From: an uncultured Paracoccaceae bacterium
GTDB taxonomy: Bacteria; Pseudomonadota; Alphaproteobacteria; Rhodobacterales; Rhodobacteraceae
DNA length: 64,000 nt
Assembly (NCBI GenBank): GCA_937146765.1
Contig: CAKZRP010000067.1
Span: forward strand, 1 to 64,000
Direction of reading: 5' to 3'
Under the pieces are notes generated by a model. The model was given only the letters and a program-made list of their open reading frames with translations. It was not told the origin of the DNA and searched no databases. Positions 38,525 through 47,580 of the stretch are shown one piece after another (positions within the stretch are counted from its first letter, which is position 1; each line of letters begins with the position of its first letter). A program made the translations under genes and the position numbers.

Positions 38525-39889
38525 ATGCAGGTAATTTTTGCCGCCACCGCTTGTTTGCCCGAGGGCTGGGCTCAGAATGTCCGCGTGACCCTCGCTGAGG
38601 GGGCGATCACCCAGATCGAGGCTGGGGCCACTGCGCAGCCCGGCGACACCCAGGTCGACGTGCTGCTGCCCGCGCTCGCCAGCCTCCATTCGCACAGTTT
38701 CCAGCGCGCGATGGCCGGGCGCACCGAATACCGCGCCGGTGGGCAGGACAGTTTCTGGACCTGGCGGGAGCTGATGTACCGCTTCCTCGACCACCTCACG
38801 CCCGAGCAATACGAGGCCATCGCCGCCCTGACCTTTATGGAGATGATGGAGGCCGGCTATGCCTCGGTCGGCGAATTCCACTACGTGCACCACCAGCCCG
38901 GGGGCACGCCCTATGACAGCCTTGCCGAGCTCAGCCTGCGGGTGATGGCCGGCGCCAAGGAGACCGGCATCGGCCTCACCCACCTGCCGGTGCTCTACAC
39001 CTATGGCGGCGCGGGCAAACAGGCCTTGGCGGGCGGGCAGCTTCGCTTCGGCAACGACACCGACCGCTTCGCGCAGTTGGTCACCGAGGCCCGCGGCGCG
39101 GCGCAAGAGCTCGGGCGCGACGCAATGGTCGGCCTCGCGCCGCATTCCCTGCGCGCCGTCTGCCCCGAAACGCTCGCCCACGTTTTGCCTCTGGCCGAGG
39201 ACAAGCCGATCCACATCCACATCGCCGAACAACCGCGTGAAGTGGCCGAGATCAAAGCCTGGCTCGGGGCGCGGCCCGTCGAATGGCTGCTGGCCAATGC
39301 CCCCGTCACCGATCAATGGTGCCTGATCCACGCCACCCATATGACCGAGGATGAAACCCGCCGCATGGCACAGAGCGGCGCGGTGGCGGGTCTCTGCCCC
39401 ATCACCGAGGCGAACCTCGGCGACGGGCCTTTTAACGGGCCGCAATATCTGGCAGCGGGCGGACGCTTTGGCGTGGGGTCTGATTCCAACGTGCGGATCT
39501 CGCTGGTCGAGGAGTTGCGGACGCTCGAGTATTCCCAACGCCTGCGCGATCTGGCGCGCAACGTGCTGGTGCCCAGCGAGGGCTCGGTGGGCGAGACCCT
39601 CTACCTCGGCGCGGCCAAGGGCGGCGCGCAGGCCCTGGGCCGCGATGCCGGCCGCATCGAGGTGGGCGCTCTGGGTGATCTGGTGGCGGTGGACCGCGCC
39701 CATCCCGCGCTCTTTGGCCTGCCGGAGGGGCAGCTCCTCGACGGGCTCTGCTTTGCCGCCGACGATCACAGCATCAGCGATGTCTGGGCGGCCGGCCGTC
39801 ATATGGTGCAGGAGGGGCGTCACATCGCCCGTGACGCCATCCTCGCCAAGTATCGCCGCGCGATCACCTCGCTGCTGGCCTCTCTCTGA
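38525..39889 (+). CDS. hutF: Formimidoylglutamate deiminase
   Basis: A 454-residue amidohydrolase that deiminates formiminoglutamate to N-formylglutamate, so the pathway ends through HutG rather than a direct formiminoglutamase. Metal ligands are in LASLHSHSFQRAMAG, then VGLAPHSLRAV, PIHIHIAEQPREVAEI and GVGSDSNVRISLVEELRTLE, all typical for HutF. It is divergent from hutI and shares the operator region with it. The last 26 bases overlap the 3' end of convergent hutD. Confidence 0.96.
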   Translation: MQVIFAATACLPEGWAQNVRVTLAEGAITQIEAGATAQPGDTQVDVLLPALASLHSHSFQRAMAGRTEYRAGGQDSFWTWRELMYRFLDHLTPEQYEAIAALTFMEMMEAGYASVGEFHYVHHQPGGTPYDSLAELSLRVMAGAKETGIGLTHLPVLYTYGGAGKQALAGGQLRFGNDTDRFAQLVTEARGAAQELGRDAMVGLAPHSLRAVCPETLAHVLPLAEDKPIHIHIAEQPREVAEIKAWLGARPVEWLLANAPVTDQWCLIHATHMTEDETRRMAQSGAVAGLCPITEANLGDGPFNGPQYLAAGGRFGVGSDSNVRISLVEELRTLEYSQRLRDLARNVLVPSEGSVGETLYLGAAKGGAQALGRDAGRIEVGALGDLVAVDRAHPALFGLPEGQLLDGLCFAADDHSISDVWAAGRHMVQEGRHIARDAILAKYRRAITSLLASL

Positions 39890-40394
39890 GACGGAGCACC
39901 AGAACCGCGCCCCCGGTTTCGCCGGGGGTGGTACCCTCCACCTGCATCCCTTGACCGCTGGCAAAGGCTTCCTCGCCAAGGCGCATGCCGCCCTTGATGG
40001 CAAAGACCACATCGCCCGCCTCGGCGGTAAAGGCACCCACAACCACCTCGGCCTCCGCCGCAAGGCGCGCAGGGTCGTAGATCAGGTTCAGCGCCCGGCA
40101 CGGTCCCGCAACCAGCCGCGCGCTCAACGCCAATCCCCCGTCAAACACCAAAGGCCGCAAGGGGCGCGCCTCCAGCACCTCACTTTCCCCATGGAGGGAC
40201 AGCCCCTGCCCCTCTATGATGGTGTGACTGCGCGCAAGGCCGGGAAAGGCCGAAAACGGCCCGTCCTTGGCGATATCAGCAAGGCTCACCCGCCACAGAA
40301 GGCCCGCCGCATCCGCGAGTGTCGCCAGCTCGCGCGTGGTGCCACCGCCGTTCTTCCAGGGCTGCGGGGCCACTGTCGCCACGTCAAAGCGCAT
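39864..40394 (-). CDS. hutD: HutD family protein
   Basis: A 176-residue cupin-like protein of the HutD family, found only in histidine-utilisation loci; in Pseudomonas it is thought to limit urocanate toxicity or set an upper bound on hut activity. The family pattern is clear: PQPWKNGGGTTRELATL near the N-terminus, WRVSLADIAKDGPFSAFPGL and TIIEGQGLSLHG. It converges on hutF with a 26-base overlap and is divergent from hutC, with a candidate operator between them. Confidence 0.93.
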   Translation of the reverse strand: MRFDVATVAPQPWKNGGGTTRELATLADAAGLLWRVSLADIAKDGPFSAFPGLARSHTIIEGQGLSLHGESEVLEARPLRPLVFDGGLALSARLVAGPCRALNLIYDPARLAAEAEVVVGAFTAEAGDVVFAIKGGMRLGEEAFASGQGMQVEGTTPGETGGAVLVLRLRERPAAR

Positions 40395-40418
40395 CAGCCT
40401 CTCCTTTACAAATGCAAT

Positions 40419-40433
40419 TTAATGCAGACATAA
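40419..40433. promoter_or_regulatory. Candidate hut operator, hutD-hutC divergent promoter
   Basis: TTAATGCAGACATAA shares the AGACATAA half and a TTA-TG half with the operator upstream of hutF, one base shorter between the arms. It lies in the 80-base gap between hutD and hutC, which suggests HutC autoregulation. Confidence 0.5.
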
Positions 40434-40474
40434 TGCCATTAAGCCAGAGTTATTATCCATAGCGAGACCCAAGC

Positions 40475-41176
40475 GTGCAAGCAGCAAAGAAAATCAGCTT
40501 TCAGGATGTCCGCGACGAGGTCATGCGCCGGATCGAGGACCGCGTCTGGCCGCAAGGGGCGCTCTTGCCGACCGAGGCGGATCTGGCCGAGGAATTCGGC
40601 TGCGCCCGCGCCACGGTGAACCGCGCTCTGCGCGAATTGGCCGAACGGGGCATTATCGACCGCAAACGCAAGAGCGGCACCCGGGTCGCGCTGCAGCCGG
40701 TGAAGCAGGCGAAACTCGAGATTGCCACCGCCCGTCGGCTGGTGGAAGAGCGCAACGCCACCTATCGCTATGCGCTGGTGTCACGTAACCTGCAAGCGGC
40801 GCCGGGGTGGCTCTGTTCGCAGATGGACCTGCCCCAGGGCACGGAGATCCTGCATATGGAGGCGATGCATTACGCCGATGGCCAGCCGTTCCACTTTGAG
40901 GATCGCTGGATCAACATTGCCGCAGTACCGGAGAGCAAGAGCGCGGATTTCGAGACCACCCCGCCGGGGGAATGGCTGCTGGCTGCAGTGCCTTTTTCCA
41001 ATGCCGAGGTGGGATTTCTCGCCACATCCGCCGATGCGGCCCTGGCCGATTACCTCAACTGCGCGCCCGGGGCCGCCCTGTTCCAGATGGAGCGGTCGAC
41101 CTGGTTTCAGGAGCAGCCGGTGACCTTTGCCAGGATGACCTTTCACCCGGGCTACCGGATGCGCAGCCGCTACTGA
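40475..41176 (+). CDS. hutC: Histidine utilization repressor HutC (GntR family)
   Basis: A 233-residue GntR/HutC-type repressor that is released by urocanate. The N-terminal winged helix (about residues 9-75) has RRIEDRVWPQGALLPTEADL and EEFGCARATVNRALRELAER. The C-terminal UTRA effector domain (from ~90) is recognisable from LHMEAMHYADGQPFHFEDRW and MERSTWFQEQPVTFARMTFH. The start is a GTG at 40475; the next ATG is 15 codons in and would remove part of the winged helix. It ends three bases from the convergent Hint-protein gene. Confidence 0.94.
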   Translation: MQAAKKISFQDVRDEVMRRIEDRVWPQGALLPTEADLAEEFGCARATVNRALRELAERGIIDRKRKSGTRVALQPVKQAKLEIATARRLVEERNATYRYALVSRNLQAAPGWLCSQMDLPQGTEILHMEAMHYADGQPFHFEDRWINIAAVPESKSADFETTPPGEWLLAAVPFSNAEVGFLATSADAALADYLNCAPGAALFQMERSTWFQEQPVTFARMTFHPGYRMRSRY

Positions 41177-41179
41177 AGA

Positions 41180-42757
41180 TCAGCGCGCCGCCAGCAGGAC
41201 CTGGGTCTCATAGGATTTGAGCGTCGGGCGCGGCATCGCGGCATAATCCCGCCAGCTCTCGCCCATCAGGGCAAAGAACTCCGCCCGGGTCTCTGCATCC
41301 AGCCCCTCGAGGCTCTCGGCACCGGGGTGGTAGCTTTCGCTCTCCAGCCCGTTGCCCCGGATGATCTCGTGGCGGTCGAACAGGAGGTGGTAATAGACCA
41401 CAGCCCGCCCATCGGCCCGACGGCGGATGGTGCTGTCATTGACCAGCTGATGCGCAGGCACCAGAACCTCGGCCTGACCAAAGAGCATGGCAGCGGTAGA
41501 GGAGCTCAGCAGCACGCGATGGGCGGGCGAGACCTCGATCTCCGCGTGATCGCCCAGCGCACCGGCCGCAATCCGTACCGGCGCATCCGCGCCCGCGGCG
41601 ATCCGGCTGCTGCGACCGATCCAGCGGATGATCTGTCCACCGTGATCGCGGGTCCGCACCTTCATGCCGACCTCGAGTGCTTCGACCGGAACCGGCCCCT
41701 TGACCGTCTCGATCAGGGTGCCCGCCACGAAACAGGGGGTGGTGGTCAGGTTGACATAGCCAATGTCGGTGTTCCCGTCGGCATCCGCCACCGTGTAGGT
41801 AAAGACCGAGGTCTCGTCATCGTCCACATCGGCCTGGCCGGTAATCTCGAAGGTGCCATCGGGGTTGAGCGTGATGATCTCGCCCGTGGCCAGGGTCACC
41901 GAACTGCCCGCCGTGACCGGCTGGTTGTTGATATGGGTGATGGTCAGCTGACCGCCGCTGCTGGAGCTGTCATTGGCCAACACGTCGAGCGTTGTCGAAG
42001 TGCCTTCGACCACCGAGACCGTATCATCCCCCGCGATCAGAGCGGTCTGGATCGAATCACCGGCAATCAGCAGGTTCGAATCGTATTTCGCATCCCCGGT
42101 GTCGGCGATGGCGATCTTGATCGTGTTGACCTGCCCGGGATTGACCGGCGCGGTCAGCTTCAGCGTCACCGTGAACCCGTCCATCTCGGTATTGTAGGGA
42201 TCGGTCCCTGCCGGGTTGTTCACATAGAGGTTGGAGTTCGAGGTATCGTTGATGTTGTTGATGGTGATGTCGCCGGTGCCCACCACCAGCGTCGCCTCCA
42301 CCCCGTTGACCCAGACCGAAACAGCATCGTTGAAGCCGGAGCCGACGTATTCGAGATATTCCTCCGAGGAGAACACGAATTGCATCGACAGGACCGATCC
42401 CTCGGGGATGAATTCCGCCTCAAACACCGCTGCGTCATAGGTTTTTCCGCCCGCGATGGCGTCAAGATCGGAATCCCCGGCGGTGCCGTGGTCGGTGGTT
42501 CTGCTGGCGGAGGTATTGGTATTGGTGGTGCCGGAACTGTTGGTGAAATCCTCCGCCTTGCCGGTGGACAGGATCACCCCGGTATCCGAGGGCGTCACAT
42601 CCGGCGCGATGGTATCGCCATTGCTGTAGATGCCAGAGGCCGAGGCGGCGCCGGTATAGGTTGCCGACTGAATGGAGATCCCGTTGCCGAACATGGCCTC
42701 GGCCATCTCCATCGCGGAGGCATTGGTATCAATCGGGAGTTCCTGAGCCGTTGCCAT
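41180..42757 (-). CDS. Choice-of-anchor L / cadherin-like / Hint-domain protein
   Basis: A 525-residue secreted-type protein with three parts. Residues ~10-235 form a choice-of-anchor L domain (AEAMFGNGISIQSATYTGA, then MQFVFSSEEYLEYVGSGFND and VWVNGV). Residues ~240-340 are a cadherin-like repeat (GDDTVSVVEGTSTTLDVLAND, ending YVNLTTT). Residues ~341-470 are a Hint domain starting at Cys342 (TPCFVAGTLIETVKGPVPVE) with the conserved histidine in VSPAHRVLL. Only ~55 residues follow, so it is not a classical intein. There is no Sec signal; Rhodobacteraceae proteins of this type are usually exported by type I secretion, which is inference. The ATG at 42757 begins MATAQELPIDTNASAMEMAE. Confidence 0.88.
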   Translation of the reverse strand: MATAQELPIDTNASAMEMAEAMFGNGISIQSATYTGAASASGIYSNGDTIAPDVTPSDTGVILSTGKAEDFTNSSGTTNTNTSASRTTDHGTAGDSDLDAIAGGKTYDAAVFEAEFIPEGSVLSMQFVFSSEEYLEYVGSGFNDAVSVWVNGVEATLVVGTGDITINNINDTSNSNLYVNNPAGTDPYNTEMDGFTVTLKLTAPVNPGQVNTIKIAIADTGDAKYDSNLLIAGDSIQTALIAGDDTVSVVEGTSTTLDVLANDSSSSGGQLTITHINNQPVTAGSSVTLATGEIITLNPDGTFEITGQADVDDDETSVFTYTVADADGNTDIGYVNLTTTPCFVAGTLIETVKGPVPVEALEVGMKVRTRDHGGQIIRWIGRSSRIAAGADAPVRIAAGALGDHAEIEVSPAHRVLLSSSTAAMLFGQAEVLVPAHQLVNDSTIRRRADGRAVVYYHLLFDRHEIIRGNGLESESYHPGAESLEGLDAETRAEFFALMGESWRDYAAMPRPTLKSYETQVLLAAR

Positions 42758-42920
42758 CTGAGGTCCACCAATTTCCTGTTCAAGAAAGCCGCACTGCGGA
42801 AGCAATTCGGCAGTTATAGGCAGCATGGGTTTTAAAGATGGTGAATCTGCGGCGCGAAACGGGATCAATTCAAGGCAATTTGGTTTGACGAGCCTGCGCG
42901 TGCCCGTCTAATGCAGGCCC

Positions 42921-43286
42921 ATGACACAGAAAAAACCCTCTCGTCAGCAGGTCTATACGCTGCTGGTCCAAATCGGCCGCAAAGAAGGCGATGGCCTGCC
43001 CGAAGGCGCCACCGGCGCGGCCTTGATGATTTATGCCTCCGGCGTGGACGAGGCCGAGGCCGTACGCGAGACCGTGGCCATCCTCAAGCAGGCCGATACC
43101 GCGCCGCTGGATGTGACCGGCTATGGCACCATCGCCGAGCGCGAGGAGGCCGGCCATGAGATCGACGCCGAGGAGCGCGAACTGATGCAGCGGGCGCTGG
43201 AAGAAAACGCCGTGATCGTGGCGCAGATGACGCCCTTCTTCGGCAACGAGCTCTCCGATCTGGACGAGGAGGAGCCGCTGCACTGA
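42921..43286 (+). CDS. Conserved small acidic protein, unknown function
   Basis: A 121-residue cytosolic protein, strongly acidic at the C-terminus (ELSDLDEEEPLH). The N-terminal half QQVYTLLVQIGRKEGDGLPE and AALMIYASGVDEAEAVRETV looks like a small alpha/beta fold; YGTIAEREEAGHEIDAEERE is a charged helix. I do not recognise a named family. Codon use is like the neighbours. It lies between the choice-of-anchor/Hint protein (divergent) and the channel-like gene (convergent). Confidence 0.75.
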   Translation: MTQKKPSRQQVYTLLVQIGRKEGDGLPEGATGAALMIYASGVDEAEAVRETVAILKQADTAPLDVTGYGTIAEREEAGHEIDAEERELMQRALEENAVIVAQMTPFFGNELSDLDEEEPLH

Positions 43287-43306
43287 GCGGCCCTCCCGGC
43301 GCCGGG

Positions 43307-44371
43307 TCAGGACCGGCTGCCGAACCACTTTCGATAGATTGTCTCATAGGTGCCATCCTCCTGCATTTCCAGCAGGACGCGGTTGGCCGGTTCCACATGC
43401 GGCGACCCCTGCGGGAAGATGATCCCGTAGTACTCGGTCAGGAACTTGCGGCCGGTCACAATTCCGAGGCCTTCTCCATTGGTGCGCACATAGTGGTCGA
43501 GCACCGGCGCGTCGAACACCACGATCCGGGTATTGCCGGCCTCGAAATCCGCCAGCAGATCGCCCAGCCCCGGAAAGCCGGTGTAGTCGATCTCGCGCCG
43601 GTCGAGGAAACCGGCAGCAGTGGAGCCCTGGATGGTGCCGACCTTCTTGCCATAGAGGTCGTTGACCGAATTCACGCTGCCGTTGATCGCCTCCACCGTC
43701 ATGGCAGCGGTGATCTTCGCCACAAAGACCGAGACGATGAACAGCGAGGACAGCACCAGCAGCACGCCGAAGATGCGACCCAGGAAACTGCGCGGCACCC
43801 GTTCCTCAAAGCCGCCGTTGACCACGAGGTTGAGCGCCCACCAGAAGGAGGGAAACCAGGCCTCCCTGAGCGGCCGGTCGAAATAGGGCTGGGCGCTGCG
43901 CTCGAAGACCCACATCAGCAGGCCGCCCACCAGGAGGAGCACAAAGGCGATGCCGATGGCGGCAAAGAGATCCCAGGACATCAGTGCCGACAGCAGGCTC
44001 GGTTCCGAGACGTCATCGGCCTGCAACATGATCTGCAAGCCGCTTTCAAAGATCGGCTGGCTGAAATCCATCACCGCCTCGCGTCCGGCGGTGATGGAGA
44101 TATTGGCGGCGGCCATATCCGCCGCGCCGCGCTCCACCTCTTCGAGCATCTGGGCAAAGCTTTCCACCCGGTTCACCCGCAGCTCCCAGCCTAGTCGGCG
44201 GGCCACCTCGCGCATCAGGTCCATGGTAAAGCCCACGTCCTGACCACCGAGCGGCATGGAGAAGGGCGGCCGGGTGACGGTGTTCACCACCACCTCCTGC
44301 GCCCGTGGGGCGGCGGGCAAGCAAAAGTTCACAACTGTGAAAAGGCAGAAGAACAGGGAACGCAAGGACAT
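43307..44371 (-). CDS. Prokaryotic ionotropic-glutamate-receptor-like channel
   Basis: A 354-residue membrane protein with the layout of GluR0-type channels: signal peptide (MSLRSLFFCLFTVVNFCLP), first half of a periplasmic amino-acid-binding domain (~25-130, FSMPLGGQDVGFTMDLMREV, AAANISITAGREAVMDFSQP), TM1 (~134-154), a pore-loop helix (FWWALNLVVNGGFEERVP, ~176-193), TM2 (~198-218), then the second half of the binding domain (KKVGTIQGSTAAGFL to the end). The pore loop carries VNGGF where GluR0 has TVGYG, so ion selectivity should differ from a potassium channel. Automatic annotation may call it an ABC binding protein. It is convergent with the small acidic-protein gene. Confidence 0.85.
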   Translation of the reverse strand: MSLRSLFFCLFTVVNFCLPAAPRAQEVVVNTVTRPPFSMPLGGQDVGFTMDLMREVARRLGWELRVNRVESFAQMLEEVERGAADMAAANISITAGREAVMDFSQPIFESGLQIMLQADDVSEPSLLSALMSWDLFAAIGIAFVLLLVGGLLMWVFERSAQPYFDRPLREAWFPSFWWALNLVVNGGFEERVPRSFLGRIFGVLLVLSSLFIVSVFVAKITAAMTVEAINGSVNSVNDLYGKKVGTIQGSTAAGFLDRREIDYTGFPGLGDLLADFEAGNTRIVVFDAPVLDHYVRTNGEGLGIVTGRKFLTEYYGIIFPQGSPHVEPANRVLLEMQEDGTYETIYRKWFGSRS

Positions 44372-44441
44372 GGACAGCGACTTTCGGGCAGCTTCTGACC
44401 TGCCTTAACGGGAAAGTAATATTATTATCAAGCCTCTGTCA

Positions 44442-45554
44442 TCAGGCGCTGCGCGGTTCCATCAGCACTGCGGCATCAAACGCGCGCAGAACCGGCGCGG
44501 TGCTGCCGGCATGTTCGGGCAGGTCGTTGCGGTTGACATCCGCCAGCAGGCTGGCCGCGAGCCCGCGCCGGTCGCGGCGCAGACGTCCGAGGAACTGCGT
44601 TTCCACCCCGAGGCCGGCCGCCGTCCTGACCACCTCCTGCGTCGGCAGGATCACCTGCATATAGGTCGCGAGCACCTCGGGCGCACTGTCGTACTGCGCA
44701 AGACGGGTGGCGCAGAGCGCCTCTGCCGGGGCCAGCACCGCCTCGCGCCCGAAGTGGTATTCGACCTCCGCTCCGGTGAACTCAACCCGCTGGTGCGGGG
44801 CCAGTCGCAGATCCGCACGCAGCCCGAGCCCGGGAGCGCGCAGCCGCACGGGCGCGAAACTGCCAAAGGCCGGCACCTGTCGCCGCAGCACATGCAGAAC
44901 CGGCACCAGGTCACCGGAAGCCCCGCGCAGCAGATCGCCGCGCCGGAGGTGCGCCAGCGGGCGGGGTCCGCGTTCGGTCTCCATCAGCGTCTCCGGTGCG
45001 AGACCGGGCATCACCCCCACCGGCTCTTGCACATCAGAGAGGGCGATCATCTCCATTTCGTCCGACAGATGACTGTCAGGCGCGCCACTCAGCAGCGCTT
45101 CGAGATCGGCGAGCCGCCAGGGGCGCGGGGCCTCGATCTCGACAATCTGCGCCCGGTGGTCGCCGGGATGTTCCAACGCCAGATGACCGCGAAAGGCAGG
45201 CGCATCCCAGAACAGCGTCAGCCGCACCCGCGTGCCGCGTGCCTCGCGCAAGGGGGTGAGGATATGGTGCAAAAGATGGCCGTATTGGTCGAGATGGACC
45301 TCGATCCCGCCCTGCGGCGCCGCCGAGATCATCAGCCGTAAAGGCCAGTCGCCGCCGCGCTCGAACAGCAGGAGCGGTGCGCCCGCATCCGGTTCCGGCA
45401 GGGACAGTTCAAACATCAGCGTGCCGCGTGCCAAAAGCGCATTCGCCTCATGCAGCAACAGGCAGCCACGGGCGCCGCTCTCGCTGAGCCCGGCGCTGTC
45501 AAAGACCTGCCGTATGCCTGCGTCACTCCGGTGCCAGAGGCCCAGCCAGCTCAT
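44442..45554 (-). CDS. Hint-like domain protein lacking the catalytic cysteine
   Basis: A 370-residue protein with an N-terminal ~150-residue beta-rich region (LHEANALLARGTLMFELSLP, then PLRLMISAAPQGGIEVHL) reminiscent of a lectin/LamG-like fold, and a C-terminal Hint-like domain (~180-345). The Hint start is recognisable in PETLMETERGPRPLAHLRRG and the conserved histidine block in LRLAPHQRVEF, but where the sister protein has PCFVAGTLIET this one has PGLAPETLMET, so the nucleophile cysteine is gone and self-cleavage is unlikely. No signal peptide. It follows the channel gene by 70 bases on the same strand. Confidence 0.75.
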   Translation of the reverse strand: MSWLGLWHRSDAGIRQVFDSAGLSESGARGCLLLHEANALLARGTLMFELSLPEPDAGAPLLLFERGGDWPLRLMISAAPQGGIEVHLDQYGHLLHHILTPLREARGTRVRLTLFWDAPAFRGHLALEHPGDHRAQIVEIEAPRPWRLADLEALLSGAPDSHLSDEMEMIALSDVQEPVGVMPGLAPETLMETERGPRPLAHLRRGDLLRGASGDLVPVLHVLRRQVPAFGSFAPVRLRAPGLGLRADLRLAPHQRVEFTGAEVEYHFGREAVLAPAEALCATRLAQYDSAPEVLATYMQVILPTQEVVRTAAGLGVETQFLGRLRRDRRGLAASLLADVNRNDLPEHAGSTAPVLRAFDAAVLMEPRSA

Positions 45555-46012
45555 CCCTGGAAGTCTCCTGCGAAAGCTCTGTCCATCCTGCCTCGCCTAC
45601 CATCCTGTCCACGCCTCCGGCGCGGGTAATGTCGTGCCCCGGGCGGCGCGTTGATCGGCCTTGTGATGCCCGGGGCGTCCCTCAGTTTCAGTCCCGTGGT
45701 TCCCGGTCCGGGTCGCGCCAGGCAGGGCCATGAGCCATCAGGATCCCCGAGCCGACCAGGGCTTGCGCATTCGGTCGGGGCCATCGGTCTGGAGAATGTT
45801 TGGTCCTGCTCGGTGCACGTCAGGGCGATCTTGTCGCCGCCGCAGCCCATGCCTCGGTCTGTTATGGGGCGAGCCTAGCACGGTGTACCGTCCCTGTCAG
45901 GTCTCAGAATGCCCGTCCGGGCGCGAGGCGGGCAATTCCGCCACAGCCGCCAATTGCGCCCGCCCCCGAAACCGCGATAGGCATGGCAGCACAGACCAGC
46001 AGGAGACGCCCC
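45555..46012. other. Intergenic region without a supported gene
   Basis: About 460 bases between the second Hint gene and dapE. A 99-codon minus-strand frame ends in the Hint gene's start codon, but its second half uses codons (AGG, GGA, CGA) that are rare in the neighbours, and no family is recognisable. The region should contain the dapE promoter; no clear terminator or operator is visible. Confidence 0.4.
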
Positions 46013-47158
46013 ATGACCGCCATCGACCCCGTAGCGCTGACCGCAGAGCTGATCCGTTGCCCTTCGGTGACGCCGGAGGAAGGCGGCGCTCTGGCGCTGC
46101 TGGAAAAGGTGCTGAGCGCGGCCGGCTTTGACTGCACAAGGGTCGACCGGGGTGAGGTCAGCAACCTCTTTGCCCGCTGGGGCGCGAAGGGCCATGCAAG
46201 AACCTTCGGCTTCAACGGCCATACCGATGTGGTGCCGGTGGGCGATGCCGCCGCCTGGACCCGCGACCCCTTTGGCGCAGAGGTGGTGGACGGGGTGATG
46301 TATGGCCGGGGTGCCACCGACATGAAGTCGGGCGTCGCCGCCTTTGCCGCCGCCGCCATCGATTTTGTCCGCGACACCCCGCCCGATGGCGCCCTGGTGC
46401 TGACCATCACCGGCGACGAGGAAGGCGATGCGGTGGATGGCACCACCGCGCTCCTCGACTATATGGACCGGGAAGGCGAGCGCATGTCGGTCTGTCTGGT
46501 GGGCGAACCCACCTGCCCCAACCACATGGGCGAGATGATCAAGATCGGCCGCCGCGGCTCGCTCACCGCCTGGTTCACGGTGAATGGCGTACAGGGCCAT
46601 TCCGCCTATCCCCACCGCGCCAACAATCCGCTGAACGGCATGGCGCGGCTGATGGATCGTCTGGCGAGCCACCAACTGGACGAGGGCTCGGAGCATTTTG
46701 ATGCCTCCACCCTCGCGATTGTCACCATCGACACCGGCAACCCGGCCACCAATGTGATCCCGGCGCAGGCGCGGGCTGCGGTCAACATCCGGTTCAACGA
46801 TCTGCATTCCGGCGCCTCGCTCAGCCAATGGTTGCAGGAAGAGGCCGACCGAATCGCCGAGGATTTCGGCCTGAAAGTCGCGCTGGAGGTGAAAATTTCC
46901 GGCGAAAGCTTCATCACCCCCCCGGGGGATCTCTCCGATCTGGTGTCCCGGGCGGTGCAGGTCGAAACCAATCAGGTGCCAAAACTATCTACAACTGGAG
47001 GGACTTCCGATGCGCGCTTTGTCAAAGCGCATTGCCCTGTGGTAGAGTTCGGCCTGGTGGGAAAAACCATGCATCAGGTGGACGAATGCGTCGAGGTGGC
47101 TCAGATCCACCAGCTCAAGTCCATCTATGCACGTATATTGGCGGAGTATTTCAGATGA
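46013..47158 (+). CDS. dapE: Succinyl-diaminopimelate desuccinylase
   Basis: A 381-residue M20 zinc hydrolase that removes succinate from N-succinyl-LL-diaminopimelate in lysine and peptidoglycan synthesis. Metal-site blocks: [36 protein letters not shown] and the final [13 protein letters not shown]. The internal dimerisation domain lies between, ~180-290 ([20 protein letters not shown]). The ATG at 46013 has AGGAGA six bases upstream and gives the family start [20 protein letters not shown]; earlier in-frame codons are not conserved. It ends in a 4-base overlap with a GNAT gene. Confidence 0.96.
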   Translation: MTAIDPVALTAELIRCPSVTPEEGGALALLEKVLSAAGFDCTRVDRGEVSNLFARWGAKGHARTFGFNGHTDVVPVGDAAAWTRDPFGAEVVDGVMYGRGATDMKSGVAAFAAAAIDFVRDTPPDGALVLTITGDEEGDAVDGTTALLDYMDREGERMSVCLVGEPTCPNHMGEMIKIGRRGSLTAWFTVNGVQGHSAYPHRANNPLNGMARLMDRLASHQLDEGSEHFDASTLAIVTIDTGNPATNVIPAQARAAVNIRFNDLHSGASLSQWLQEEADRIAEDFGLKVALEVKISGESFITPPGDLSDLVSRAVQVETNQVPKLSTTGGTSDARFVKAHCPVVEFGLVGKTMHQVDECVEVAQIHQLKSIYARILAEYFR

Positions 47159-47580
47159 GCCTGTCGATCAATGTCACGGACGATCTCGACACATGCCTGA
47201 AGCTGCGGTTTGAAGTTTTTGTCCGCGAACAGAAGGTGCCGTTTCACGAGGAACATGATTCAGCGGATGACTCCGCGACCCATATCCTCGCCAGCGTCGA
47301 TGGGGTGCCCGTGGGCACCGCCCGGATCGTGTTTTTCAACGATATCGCCAAGATCGGTCGTGTCTGCGTGCGCAAGAGCGAACGCGGCACCGGTCTTGGG
47401 GCCAAGCTGATCAGCGCCTGCCTGAAGGAGGCAGAGGCGCGGGGCGGCGTCAACAAGGCCAAGCTCGGTGCCCAGATCCAGGCGCTCGGTTTCTACCAGA
47501 AGCTCGGGTTCGAGGCCTTCGGCCCGGTCTATCTGGATGCAGGTATCGAACACCGCGACATGATCCGAAAGCTGCACTGA
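47155..47580 (+). CDS. GNAT-family N-acetyltransferase
   Basis: A 141-residue acetyltransferase of the GNAT fold. The acetyl-CoA pyrophosphate-binding motif A is visible as [20 protein letters not shown], and the C-terminal strand-loop has [20 protein letters not shown], like ElaA/YitI-type proteins that start with a [17 protein letters not shown] segment. Acceptor unknown. It overlaps dapE by ATGA (47155-47158) and is probably coupled to it. Confidence 0.9.
   Translation: MSLSINVTDDLDTCLKLRFEVFVREQKVPFHEEHDSADDSATHILASVDGVPVGTARIVFFNDIAKIGRVCVRKSERGTGLGAKLISACLKEAEARGGVNKAKLGAQIQALGFYQKLGFEAFGPVYLDAGIEHRDMIRKLH

Noticed and set aside
40453..40461. TTATCCATA, another near DnaA box, in the hutC promoter
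   Set aside because: Isolated and better explained as part of the AT-rich hutC promoter.
45551..45850. 99-codon minus-strand frame whose stop overlaps the second Hint gene's start by ATGA
   Set aside because: The second half uses rare codons (AGG, GGA, CGA), no ribosome site at proper spacing, and no recognisable protein family.
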